Shown here: one piece after another, positions 40,835-49,348 of the stretch
Layout of the letters: each line of letters begins with the position of its first letter
How positions within the stretch are numbered: the first letter of the stretch is position 1
Source: Streptomyces coacervatus
Lineage (GTDB): Bacteria > Actinomycetota > Actinomycetes > Streptomycetales > Streptomycetaceae
Assembly (NCBI RefSeq): GCF_029223485.1
Contig: NZ_JARHTP010000004.1
Span: 186,001-250,000, forward strand
Direction: 5' to 3'
DNA: 64,000 nt
Made by a program: the position numbers and the translations under genes
Notes under the pieces: generated by a model
Told to the model about the DNA's origin: nothing
Database searches by the model: none
The model's input: the letters and a program-made list of their open reading frames with translations, nothing else

Positions 40835-42586
40835 ATGAGCCGCACGAGACCCCCCGTCCCCGCACGCCTGACCGCCGCCGTCGGCGCGATCTCCCTCACC
40901 GCCGCCGCCCTCGCCATGGCCGCGCCCGCCCAGGCGGCCCCCACCGCATCGACCACCCTGGTCGTCAACGCCGACCAGACGCTGCGCCCCGTCACCCATG
41001 TGGCGACCGGCAGCCTGTACGGCCTCGCCGATGCGAGCACTCCCTCCGACAGCCTCACCAACGCCCTCAAGCCGAACACCTTCGTGCAGATGGCCCCGGG
41101 CGGCTCCCAGCTGCCCAACGGCGAGCCGAAGCCGGCGGGCGACGCCCTCGTCGTGGCGTCCAAGGCGGCGCGGGCCGGCGCCAAGGTCGTCGTACGCATG
41201 CCGGACTGGTATCCGAACTTCCCCTACAAGTGGGTGAGTTGGAGCGACTGGCTGTCCGCCGTGGACAAGCAGATCGCGTCCGTGAGGTCGTCCGGCGCCA
41301 CCAACATCGCCGCGTACGAGCTGTGGAACGAGCCCGAGGGCACCTGGGACACCTCGGCGGCGGGCGCCTTCGACGACGGCTGGTCCAGGACGTACAAGGA
41401 GGTCCGCTCCAAGGACACCAGCACCCCCATCCAGGGGCCCAGCTTCGCGACGTACACCGACGGCAAGATGAAGTCGTTCCTCCAGGACGCCATCGCGAAC
41501 AACGCGGTGCCCGACATCATCGCCTGGCACGAACTGCAGAGCAGCGCGGACATCGCCGCGCACGTGGCCGACTACCGGGCGCTGGAGACAAGCCTCGGCC
41601 TCAGCCACCGCCCGATCGCCATCGAGGAGTACGGCACCCCCAGCGAGGTCGGCGTCCCCGGGCCGATGGTCAGCTACGCCGCCAAGTTCGAACGGACCGG
41701 CGTGCACGACGCCGAGATGGCCTTCTGGAACCACTACGGCACCCTCGGCGACACCCTGACCGACACGGGCGCCTCGCCGAACGGCGCGTACTGGCTCTAC
41801 AAGTGGTACGGCGACATGTCCGGGAACATGCTGGTCACCACTCCCCCGGCGCAGACCGGCATCGACGGCGCCGCCTCGCTGGGCGGCTCCGGCAACCAGA
41901 TCAGCGTCATCTTCGGCGGCGGTGCCGGCTCCAGTGCGGTCACGGTCAAGGGGCTCGGCTCGCTGTCGGCCTTCGGCAGCAAGGTCCATGCGAAGCTGGA
42001 GTACACGCCCTCCAAGGGCCGTACGACGGCGGTGTCCGGCCCGGTCACCATCTCGGACGCCGACTACACGGTGAGCAGCGGCCAGATCACCGTCCCCGTG
42101 ACGACCAACGCATCCGACGGCTACCACCTGGTGATCACGCCGAGCGGAACGTCGTCCTCGCTGGCCGGGACGTACCAGATCACCAACAAGAACAGCGCTC
42201 TCGCCCTCGACACCTCGGGAGCGGGCACGGCGCAGGGCACGTCGGTGGTCCAGGCGACGTCGGGCACGGGCAGCAGCCAGTCGTGGACGCTGACGGCCGC
42301 GGGTTCCGGGCTGTACAAGATCGCCAACAAGGCGAGCGGGCTGCTGCTGGGCATCGACTCCATGAGCACGTCGGACGGCGGCAAGGCCCTGATCTGGGGT
42401 GACAACGGGACCGCCGACCACCTCTGGCAGCTCATCCCGTCCGGCGACGGTTACTACAAGATCGCCAACTACAACAGCGGGCTGCTGCTCGGCGTGAACG
42501 GTATGAGCACCTCCTCGGGCGCCCAGGTCCTGCAGTGGGACGACAACGGCACGGCGGACCATCTGTGGAAGCTGACGTCCCGGTGA
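40835..42586 (+). CDS. Secreted clan GH-A-like glycosidase with ricin-type lectin domain
   Basis: A 583-residue exported enzyme. Signal peptide with AAPAQAAPTA (cleavage near residue 34). The TIM-barrel catalytic part has VVRMPDWYPNF, acid/base Glu in YELWNEPEGTW (about residue 168) and nucleophile Glu in RPIAIEEYGTP (about 265), the clan GH-A pattern nearest GH39-like families. A beta-sandwich linker leads to a C-terminal carbohydrate-binding domain (about 444-583) with repeated YKIANKASGLLLGI and YKIANYNSGLLLGV. It probably releases arabinose-bearing oligosaccharides outside the cell for the transporter upstream. The exact GH family is not certain. Confidence 0.82.
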   Translation: MSRTRPPVPARLTAAVGAISLTAAALAMAAPAQAAPTASTTLVVNADQTLRPVTHVATGSLYGLADASTPSDSLTNALKPNTFVQMAPGGSQLPNGEPKPAGDALVVASKAARAGAKVVVRMPDWYPNFPYKWVSWSDWLSAVDKQIASVRSSGATNIAAYELWNEPEGTWDTSAAGAFDDGWSRTYKEVRSKDTSTPIQGPSFATYTDGKMKSFLQDAIANNAVPDIIAWHELQSSADIAAHVADYRALETSLGLSHRPIAIEEYGTPSEVGVPGPMVSYAAKFERTGVHDAEMAFWNHYGTLGDTLTDTGASPNGAYWLYKWYGDMSGNMLVTTPPAQTGIDGAASLGGSGNQISVIFGGGAGSSAVTVKGLGSLSAFGSKVHAKLEYTPSKGRTTAVSGPVTISDADYTVSSGQITVPVTTNASDGYHLVITPSGTSSSLAGTYQITNKNSALALDTSGAGTAQGTSVVQATSGTGSSQSWTLTAAGSGLYKIANKASGLLLGIDSMSTSDGGKALIWGDNGTADHLWQLIPSGDGYYKIANYNSGLLLGVNGMSTSSGAQVLQWDDNGTADHLWKLTSR

Positions 42587-42850
42587 GTCGTCCCGCCCGG
42601 TTCTCCCGGTCGGTGAGCCGGGCGGGGGTGTCGCGGAAGTCGTCCGCCTGGAAGGACTGTTCCTCGGCGGTCGTGGCGTAGTCGAGGGTGGCGAGCACCG
42701 AGCGTTCCGGATGCCCGTCGAGGACGCGTTCGGTGCTCTCCGCCGCCTGCCCCAGCAGTTCCGCGATCCGTTTCGCGCAGGCCGTCGCCTCGGCCGACGG
42801 GTCGGCCACCACGTGGTTGGCCGGTCCCGGGGCGACGGCCTGCTTCCTCG
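42575..42850 (-). pseudogene. Fragment of an unidentified gene
   Basis: Between the glycosidase stop and the TetR stop, one minus-strand frame reads VVADPSAEATACAKRIAELL, then GQAAESTERVLDGHPERSVL, then ATLDYATTAEEQSFQADDFR, with excellent codon third positions. It begins just after the TetR gene and runs into the glycosidase end without a proper stop. It is likely a truncated gene body once downstream of TetR. I do not recognise the family. The rest of the gap holds nothing else. Confidence 0.4.
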
Positions 42851-42902
42851 ACGAGGCCCTGCGGGCACTGGCGCCGGGGTTCCGGGCGGCGGTGGCGCCG
42901 GG

Positions 42903-43469
42903 CTAGACCACCCCGTATCCGCTCCGCGACAGCAGCCCCGGCAGCAGTGCGTCGGTCGCGGGCCCGAGCAGGCGCCTGGCGTCGGGGACCGACTCCAGGC
43001 CGGTGACGAGGGCGAGGCAGATGTCCGCGGCCTGGGCGGGCTCGATCGCGGCAGACGTGCCGGCCTCGGTGAACAGGGCGATGAGCAGATGGCGCAGGTC
43101 GATGGTGAAGGTGCTGCAGATGCCGCCGAACAACCGGGCCTTGTCGTCGAGGAGTTCGGCGGTGTGCGGGGAGTCGCCGGACAGCTGCAGGACGAGGCCG
43201 AGCTTGGCGGCGAGGACGCCGTGGATGCGGTGGGCGCTGGAGGTGTCCTCGGCGGTGGCGGCCTCCCGGGCCCGCCGCAGGGCCTGCGTGTGCAGACGGG
43301 CGGCGAGCTGCCGGAAGGCGTCGTCCTTGCTGCGTACGTACTGATAGACCGCCGACCGGGACACCCCCATGCGGGTGGCGATGTCGTCCATGGTGGTGCG
43401 CCGTACGCCGTACCGGGTCAGGCAGTCGTAGGCGGCGTCCAGGACCTCGTCGAGCCGGTCGGTGGTCAT
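42903..43469 (-). CDS. TetR-family regulator
   Basis: A 188-residue TetR protein. HTH LDAAYDCLTRYGVRRTTMDD, then IATRMGVSRSAVYQYVRSKD. The ligand domain is helical (LRHLLIALFTEAG). It starts 3 bp after the DJ-1 stop and is clearly in the same transcript. It may respond to the same stress as the DJ-1 protein. A truncated gene fragment follows it. Confidence 0.9.
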   Translation of the reverse strand: MTTDRLDEVLDAAYDCLTRYGVRRTTMDDIATRMGVSRSAVYQYVRSKDDAFRQLAARLHTQALRRAREAATAEDTSSAHRIHGVLAAKLGLVLQLSGDSPHTAELLDDKARLFGGICSTFTIDLRHLLIALFTEAGTSAAIEPAQAADICLALVTGLESVPDARRLLGPATDALLPGLLSRSGYGVV

Positions 43470-43472
43470 GGC

Positions 43473-44165
43473 TCAGCCCAGCGTCTTGAGCAGCTCCGCG
43501 GCGAGCGGGGCGGAGGAGGCCGGGTTCTGGCCGGTGACGAGGTTGCGGTCGACGACGATCTTCGGCGCCCACGGCTCGCCCACCTGGACCTGCACACCGG
43601 CCTCGGTCAGCCGGTCCTGCAGCAGCCACTTGGCCTTGTCGGCGAAGCCGGACTGGGTCTCCTCGGCGTTGGTGAACGCGGCCACCCGGTATCCGGCGAA
43701 GGCGTTGACGCCGTCCTGCTCGGCGGCGAGCAGCGCGGCCGGGCCGTGGCAGACGACGCCGAGCGGCTTGCCGGACTGCAGGGCGAGGGTGAGGAGCCTG
43801 CCGGAGTCGGCGTCGACGGCGAGGTCCTCCATCGGGCCGTGGCCGCCTGGGTAGTACACGGCGGCGTAGTCGTCGAGGTTCACGTCCTCCAGGCTGATGG
43901 GGTGCTGCAGCTCGGTGGCCGCGGCGAGCACGCCGGCGACACGGTCGGCGTTCTCCTGCCCGCCGTTGTACTCGGCGGCAAGGCTGCCCTTGTCCACGGT
44001 CGGCACGACGCCGCCCGGAGTGGCGACGACGATCTCGTGGCCGGCGGCCTTGAACGCCTCGTACGGGGCGACGGCCTCCTCGGCCCAGAAGCCGGTGGGG
44101 TGGCGGGTGCCGTCGGCCAGCGTCCAGTAGTCGACGCCGGTCATCACGAAAAGGATCTTCGACAT
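43473..44165 (-). CDS. DJ-1/PfpI-family protein (glyoxalase III / Hsp31-like)
   Basis: A 230-residue protein of the type 1 glutamine amidotransferase-like fold. The nucleophile elbow is LGVVCHGPAALLAAE (Cys at about residue 130), with YYPGGHGPMEDLAV before it and a conserved N-terminal LFVMTGVDYWTLADGTRHPT, which marks the Hsp31/HchA-like clade. Such proteins act on methylglyoxal or repair glycated proteins. GGAGACACACC precedes ATG 44165. It is divergent from a LysR gene with a clear operator between them. Confidence 0.9.
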   Translation of the reverse strand: MSKILFVMTGVDYWTLADGTRHPTGFWAEEAVAPYEAFKAAGHEIVVATPGGVVPTVDKGSLAAEYNGGQENADRVAGVLAAATELQHPISLEDVNLDDYAAVYYPGGHGPMEDLAVDADSGRLLTLALQSGKPLGVVCHGPAALLAAEQDGVNAFAGYRVAAFTNAEETQSGFADKAKWLLQDRLTEAGVQVQVGEPWAPKIVVDRNLVTGQNPASSAPLAAELLKTLG

Positions 44166-44292
44166 GGTGTGTCTCCGAGGGGGTGGCTGGAGCTTCTTGG
44201 GCGGAAGCCTGATGGACGGACCGCCGACGGACTGACGCTCTGCACTCGGTTCGTCAGCGTGGCGATGTCCCCGACCGTAAGCCCGCCCTGCC

Positions 44293-44305
44293 ATTGGAAT
44301 CCAAT
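44293..44305. promoter_or_regulatory. LysR operator ATTGGAATCCAAT
   Basis: A perfect 6-1-6 palindrome ATTGGA-A-TCCAAT containing the T-N11-A pattern of LysR sites. It lies 13 bases before the LysR start and between it and the divergent DJ-1 gene, so it likely serves both. Confidence 0.7.
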
Positions 44306-44317
44306 AGGCTCGTCGAT

Positions 44318-45277
44318 ATGAGGAATAGGGAAACTAATGACCGGGGGGAGAGCGCGCAGGTCGGCGGCTCGGCGGCACTGGATCTGAATCTGCTGCGTAC
44401 GTTCCTCGCCGTCTACCGCACGGGCTCCTTCACAGCGGCCGCGCGTCTGCTCGGGCTGTCGCAGCCCACGGTCACGACACAGGTGCGCGCGCTGGAGCGC
44501 CTGCTGGACCGGGAGCTGTTCCAGCGTCAGGCACGTGGCGTCTCCCCTGCTCCGTACGCGGACGAGCTCGCCGCCCGGATCGTGCAGCCCCTGGATTCCC
44601 TGGCCACGATCACGGGTCCGGGCGGACCGGCCCAGGGCCGGCCGCCGGAGCCGGTGCACCTGGCAGGGCCGCACGAGTTCCTGACCCGTTCCGTGCTGCC
44701 GAGTCTCGCGTCCCTGGTGGACAGGGGCGTACGGCTGCGCATCACCCCCGGCCTGACCGAGCCGCTCCTCGACGACCTGCGGGCGGGCCGCCACGACCTG
44801 GTGATCGCGACGTTCCGGCCCCGCGGCCGTGCGCTGGCCGCCGTGCCCCTCGCGGACGAGGAGTTCGTGCTGGTCGCCGCGCCCGCCTGGGCCGAGCGCA
44901 GCGGCGGTCCGGCCCGGATCGCCGCCGACGGGCCGGCCGCCCTCCATGGCGTCCCGCTGGTCGCCTATGCCGAGGACCTGCCGATCGTGCGCCGCTACTG
45001 GCGTCATGTCTTCGGCAGGCGTCTGGTCTGTCAGCCCGCCGTCACCATGCCCGACCTGAACGCGGTGAAGGCCGCGGTGGTCGGCGGTACGGGCTTCACG
45101 GTGCTCCCCCGCTATCTGTGCACCGCCGAACTGGCCTCGGGCGCACTGGTGTTGCTGCACGACCCGGACGACCCGCCCATCAACACCGCCTTCCTCGTCC
45201 AGCGCCCCGGCGCCTCTGCCAACCCGCACGTCGCCCTGGTCCGCGACCACCTGCTGGCGGTCGTGCGGGGCAACTGA
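44318..45277 (+). CDS. LysR-family regulator
   Basis: A 319-residue regulator. After about 20 polar residues comes LDLNLLRTFLAVYRTGSFTA, then AARLLGLSQPTVTTQVRALE, the LysR HTH. The ligand domain is complete (LHGVPLVAYAEDLPIVRRYW, GGTGFTVLPRYLCTAELA). The start at ATG 44318 is preferred over 44294, which lies inside the operator. It probably activates the divergent DJ-1/TetR operon in response to a stress molecule. Confidence 0.9.
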   Translation: MRNRETNDRGESAQVGGSAALDLNLLRTFLAVYRTGSFTAAARLLGLSQPTVTTQVRALERLLDRELFQRQARGVSPAPYADELAARIVQPLDSLATITGPGGPAQGRPPEPVHLAGPHEFLTRSVLPSLASLVDRGVRLRITPGLTEPLLDDLRAGRHDLVIATFRPRGRALAAVPLADEEFVLVAAPAWAERSGGPARIAADGPAALHGVPLVAYAEDLPIVRRYWRHVFGRRLVCQPAVTMPDLNAVKAAVVGGTGFTVLPRYLCTAELASGALVLLHDPDDPPINTAFLVQRPGASANPHVALVRDHLLAVVRGN

Positions 45278-45289
45278 CGGCCGTGCGGG

Positions 45290-45766
45290 TCAGTACTTCT
45301 TCGCGCCCGCCACGATCGCCTCGCGGATGCGGTGGTACGTGCCGCAGCGGCAGACGTTGCGGATCTCGTCGAGGTCGGCCTCGCTGATGTCGCGGCCCTC
45401 CTCGCGGGCCTGGCGGACCTTGGCGACAGCCGTCATGATCTGGCCGGGCTGGCAGTAGCCGCACTGGGCGACGTCGTGCTCCAGCCAGGCCTCCTGCATC
45501 GGGTGCAGGTCCTTGCCGACGGTGGCGGGCAGTCCCTCGATGGTCGTCACCTCGTCGGTGGGGCGGAGGTCCTTCACCGGGACGCTGCAGGGGTTGAACG
45601 CCTTGCCGTTGATATGGCTCGTACAGGCCTGGCAGACGCCGAGCCCGCACCCGTACTTCGGTCCGGTGATGCCCAGGACGTCCCTCAGCACCCACAGCAG
45701 CCGTACGTCGTCCTCGATGTCCACGGTCACCGGTCTGCCGTTGAGGATGAAGGTGTGTTCGGGCAC
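45290..45766 (-). CDS. iorA: Isoquinoline 1-oxidoreductase-type small subunit, [2Fe-2S]
   Basis: A 158-residue two-cluster iron-sulfur protein. The plant-type ferredoxin cluster is YGCGLGVCQACTSHINGKAF followed by NPC. The second cluster uses QCGYCQPGQIM and VCRCGTYHRIREAI. It passes electrons from the molybdenum subunit to an acceptor. GTG start with AGGAGG 6 bases upstream. It follows the large subunit by 18 bp on the same strand. Quinoline/isoquinoline-like or aldehyde substrates are possible; the name reflects family only. Confidence 0.88.
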   Translation of the reverse strand: MPEHTFILNGRPVTVDIEDDVRLLWVLRDVLGITGPKYGCGLGVCQACTSHINGKAFNPCSVPVKDLRPTDEVTTIEGLPATVGKDLHPMQEAWLEHDVAQCGYCQPGQIMTAVAKVRQAREEGRDISEADLDEIRNVCRCGTYHRIREAIVAGAKKY

Positions 45767-45784
45767 GAAGGGCCTCCTGGGCTC

Positions 45785-48121
45785 CTAGTAGGCGCGGCTC
45801 AGGCCGTCGGTCGGGGACGCCGGGATCGGCGGGCTGGTGGGCAGCGGCTCGAAGCCGAGGGGGCCGTCGTGGTTGATCGGGAACGTGGTCGGCATGGTGC
45901 CGGTCGCGCGCCCGTACGCGCAGGCCACGGCCGCCATCGCGCCCGCGACGGCCAGCTCGCCCGCGCCGCCCGGCTTGCCGGTGGTCGGCGGCATGACGAC
46001 GATCTCCAGCTCCGGCGGGGTGTTCCACTGGCGGGTGTAGAAGTAGTTGTCCCAACTGCCTTCCAGGAAGTGCCCGCCCGCCAGGTGCAAACCGGAGCTG
46101 AGGGTGATCGCGATGCCGTCCATGATGCCGCCCATCATCTGGGCCTGGAGGCCGCGCGGATTGACGGCCAGCCCGGCGTCGACCGCGCAGACGACCTTGG
46201 TGACGCGGGGTCCGGTGTACGCGTCGGGGACCTTGCGGCCGGTGGTCTCGGGGCGGCAGTCGATCTCGGCGAGGACGGCGACGTATGCGTGGTACTCGGG
46301 ATGCAGGGCGATGCCCTGGGCCGTGCCCGCGGGCATGCTGCGTCCCCAACTGCCCACCTCGGCGACCTTGTCGAGGACGGCCCGGGCCCGGTCGTCCTTG
46401 AGGAACGCGCGGCGGAACCGGTAGGGGTCCTTGCCCATCCGCTTCGCCAGCTCGTCCACCACCAGCTCCTGCGCACACCGCACATTGGGCGAGTAGATGT
46501 TGCGCATGGAGCCGGTGTGGAAGCCCTTGTCGGTCTCGGCGAGCAGCTGGGTGACGACGCCGAAGTTGTACGGGGTCTGCTGCGTGAGCGTGAAGATCGT
46601 CTCGGAGAAGGTGAGGTCGCCGACCGGCAGTCGGGCGGCTTCGGAGGTGATGATCTCGCCGACGCCGTGGCCGAAGTCGGTGGCCACGGAGGTGTGGTGC
46701 TGGTCGTAGGTGAGGACCTGGCCGAGCGCGTAGGTGGCGCGCACCCGTGAGGTGGACATGGGGTGGGTGCGGCCCTGGCGGAAGTCGTCGGTGCGGTGCC
46801 ACATCAGCCGGACCGGCTTGCCCGTCGCCCGGGAGATCTCGGCGGCCTCGGCGGCGCCGTCGTGGAAGAGCTTGCGCCCGAAGGAGCCGCCGCCCTCGGT
46901 GACATGCACCTTCACGGCCGTCACCGGCAGTCCGAGGGTGAGCGCGATCTGCTCCTGCGCGGTGATCGGGGACTTCAGGCTGGCCCAGATCTCGGCCGAG
47001 TCCTTTCGTACGTCGGCGACGGCGCAGTTGGTCTCCAGGGCGCTGTTGCTCGCGAAGTGGAAGGTGAAGCGGGCGTCGACCGCCTTGGTGAGCAGATCGA
47101 GGGCGGGCAGCGGGAGTTCGGCCTTGCGGAGTTCCTCGCGGACGGTGTCGTCGGAGGCGCCCTCGGCGGTGCCCGGGCCCCAGGTGACCTTCAGGGCCCG
47201 TACCGCGTCGATGCACTGCCCGAAGGTGCGGCCGCGGACGGCGACGCCGGTGGAGATCCGTACGACGTCGGTGATGCCGGGCATGGCCCGCACCTCGTCG
47301 AGGTTGTCGACGGAGCGGACCGTGCCGTTGATCGTCGGCGGCCGGCACACCATGGCCGGCAGTGCGCCCGGCACCTGCAGGTCCATGGCGAACTTCTTGC
47401 GGCCGGTGACCGCCTCCAGTGCGTCGACGCGCCGCTGCGCCGTCCCGATGACCTTGAACTCGGACGGCTCCTTGAGGGTGACCGATACCTGACTGGTCGT
47501 CACCGAGGCGGCTTTCTCGGCCAGTTTGCCGTAGGTGAGGCTCTTGCCGGACACCGAGGAGGTGATGATCCCGGCCTTGGCGGTCAGGGTGCCGAGGGCC
47601 TCGCCCAGTTCGAGTGCCGCGGCCTCCAGGAGCCGGCCGCGGGCGACGGCGGCCGCCACCCGGATCGGGGTGAAGGTGGAGATGGTGGTGTTGGATCCGC
47701 CGGTGAGCTGGTTGAACAGGAGCTCGGGACGTGCCTCGGCGAGGGTGACGCGGACCTTGTCCAGCGGCAGGTCCAGCTCCTCGGCGACGAGCATCGCGCT
47801 GGAGGTGGTGATGCCCTGCCCGACCTCGGCCCGCGGCAGGGCGAAGGAGGCGATGCCGTCGGGGTCGATCCGGATGGTGATCAGGTTCGCCGTGGGCAGG
47901 GCGGCGTGGGTGAGCATGTCGTTGAGGTCGTAGATCTCCGCCGGTCCGGGCACGGAGGGGACGACCGCCGCGGCTCGGGCGGGCGCGAGGACGGCCTCGC
48001 CGAGTTCGGCGGCGACGGTCAGCGTCGAGGCGGCCACGACGTATCCCAGGAAGCGTCTGCGGCCGATGCCGTCCGCGGCGGGGGCGGCATCCTGCGGCTG
48101 CGGGTGTCGGCGGGCTCCCAT
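45785..48121 (-). CDS. iorB: Isoquinoline 1-oxidoreductase-type molybdopterin subunit, Tat-exported
   Basis: A 778-residue aldehyde-oxidase/xanthine-dehydrogenase-like large subunit. The Tat signal is GRRRFLGYVVAASTLTVA with a following AxA-type site. The cofactor domains show LPRAEVGQGITTSSAMLVAE, TEGGGSFGRKLFHDGAAEA and the catalytic Glu in GKPGGAGELAVAGAMAAV. IorB-type proteins lack the FAD domain and pair with the small [2Fe-2S] subunit. ATG 48121 follows GGAGGACAGTCG. No MoCo-insertion chaperone (XdhC-like) lies nearby. Substrate unknown. Confidence 0.88.
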   Translation of the reverse strand: MGARRHPQPQDAAPAADGIGRRRFLGYVVAASTLTVAAELGEAVLAPARAAAVVPSVPGPAEIYDLNDMLTHAALPTANLITIRIDPDGIASFALPRAEVGQGITTSSAMLVAEELDLPLDKVRVTLAEARPELLFNQLTGGSNTTISTFTPIRVAAAVARGRLLEAAALELGEALGTLTAKAGIITSSVSGKSLTYGKLAEKAASVTTSQVSVTLKEPSEFKVIGTAQRRVDALEAVTGRKKFAMDLQVPGALPAMVCRPPTINGTVRSVDNLDEVRAMPGITDVVRISTGVAVRGRTFGQCIDAVRALKVTWGPGTAEGASDDTVREELRKAELPLPALDLLTKAVDARFTFHFASNSALETNCAVADVRKDSAEIWASLKSPITAQEQIALTLGLPVTAVKVHVTEGGGSFGRKLFHDGAAEAAEISRATGKPVRLMWHRTDDFRQGRTHPMSTSRVRATYALGQVLTYDQHHTSVATDFGHGVGEIITSEAARLPVGDLTFSETIFTLTQQTPYNFGVVTQLLAETDKGFHTGSMRNIYSPNVRCAQELVVDELAKRMGKDPYRFRRAFLKDDRARAVLDKVAEVGSWGRSMPAGTAQGIALHPEYHAYVAVLAEIDCRPETTGRKVPDAYTGPRVTKVVCAVDAGLAVNPRGLQAQMMGGIMDGIAITLSSGLHLAGGHFLEGSWDNYFYTRQWNTPPELEIVVMPPTTGKPGGAGELAVAGAMAAVACAYGRATGTMPTTFPINHDGPLGFEPLPTSPPIPASPTDGLSRAY

Positions 48122-48392
48122 CGACTGTCCTCCAGAGGGCGCGGCACTCACCTTGATGGCGGACCCCGACTGTGCACGTCGGGCTCGTGCCGCGGAAGAT
48201 CCCCGTGCCGCTTCCACACGGAAACGCCATAAGTCGCTCCGGATGTGAAGCACGACGGACCGCCGTGCGACGAGAATCCGAATGCGTGGGCGTGCACCGC
48301 CCTGCGATCAGGAAGCCCCTTCATGGCCTCGCCACGGGCAACGGTGACCACACAGGGGGCGCCGCCACGGCCCGGCCGGGCGGCGCCCCCGG

Positions 48393-49307
48393 TCATTCCG
48401 CGAGAGCCGCCCGCGCCACCGCGAGAGCCTGCTCGGCATAGGACCGTCCGAACAGCACGGCGTGCACCAGCAGCGGAAAGAGCTGATGCAGCGCCACCCG
48501 GTCCGCCCACCCGTCGGCCAGCGGGGCGGCCTGCTGATAGCCGTCGAGCACGTGCGCCAGGTGCGGGCAGCCGAACAGTTGCAGCATCGCCAGGTCGGTC
48601 TCCCGGTGGCCGCCGTGCGCGGCCGGGTCGATCAGCCAGGCGTCCCCGTCCGCTCCCCACAGCACGTTGCCGTTCCACAGGTCGCCGTGCAGCCGGGCGG
48701 GCGGCTCGGCGGGCCCGGCCAGTTCGGACAGCCGTGCACAGATACGCTCGATCACGGCTGTCTCGGCGGGGCGGATCGTGCCCCGGTCGACCGCGGCGCG
48801 CAGATACGGCAGCACACGGTGCTCGGCGTACCAGCGGGGCCAGTCGGTGCCGGGGACGTTGCGCATCGGAGCGAGCCCGATATAGGCGTCCACGGGACCG
48901 CCGGGCGGTGGCGCGCCGAACGCGGGGGCGCCCGCGGCGTGCAGGGCGGCCAGCTCGCGCCCGAACCGCATCGCCGTCCGGGCCGTCGGCGGGCCCTGCT
49001 CGACCACGTCGGTCACCAGCCAACGCCGGTCGTGCCCATGGACGTTCGGAACGCGGACCGTCCCGGCGTCGGCCAGCCAGCGCAGTCCCGCCGCCTCGGC
49101 CTGCATCGCGCCCGGATCGTCACCGCGCTTGACCATCACCAACTGGCCGCCGTCCAGGCCGACTTCGGCGAGGGATCCGGACAGCCGGCGCTCGCCGTGC
49201 ACCGCGCGCCCGGTGATCCTGGCCGCGGCCGCGCCCGGTCCGTCGCTGTCGCTGTCGCTGGCGCCGTCGTTGTCGCCGTCGGAAGGGAAGCTGAGCTGCA
49301 CGGGCAC
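48393..49307 (-). CDS. Fructosamine kinase family protein
   Basis: A 304-residue kinase-fold protein. GRAVHGERRLSGSLAEVGLD, LVMVKRGDDPGAMQAEAAGL (ATP Lys), PPARLHGDLWNGNVLWGADG (catalytic HGDLWxGN) and WLIDPAAHGGHRETDLAML (metal-binding DPA) are all present. The family phosphorylates ketoamines on glycated proteins so that sugar is released. The first 25 residues are Asp/Ser/Gly-rich (DGDNDGASDSDSDG) from a trinucleotide-like repeat and are not part of the domain. GTG start assumed; GTG 49301 is also possible. Confidence 0.88.
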   Translation of the reverse strand: MPVQLSFPSDGDNDGASDSDSDGPGAAAARITGRAVHGERRLSGSLAEVGLDGGQLVMVKRGDDPGAMQAEAAGLRWLADAGTVRVPNVHGHDRRWLVTDVVEQGPPTARTAMRFGRELAALHAAGAPAFGAPPPGGPVDAYIGLAPMRNVPGTDWPRWYAEHRVLPYLRAAVDRGTIRPAETAVIERICARLSELAGPAEPPARLHGDLWNGNVLWGADGDAWLIDPAAHGGHRETDLAMLQLFGCPHLAHVLDGYQQAAPLADGWADRVALHQLFPLLVHAVLFGRSYAEQALAVARAALAE

Positions 49308-49348
49308 CAGAGTAGGACCGCGACAAGCCGACAGGAGTCGGTCAGGAG

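Noticed and set aside
42688-42906. Plus-strand small ORF ending LDEALRALAPGFRAAVAPG
   Set aside because: The opposite strand has a better-organised reading over the same bases, and there is no ribosome site.
45180-48230. A 1016-residue open frame antisense to iorA/iorB
   Set aside because: It is composed of Arg/Gly/Pro-rich sequence typical of high-GC shadow frames, has no domain, and covers two well-supported genes on the same strand in another frame.
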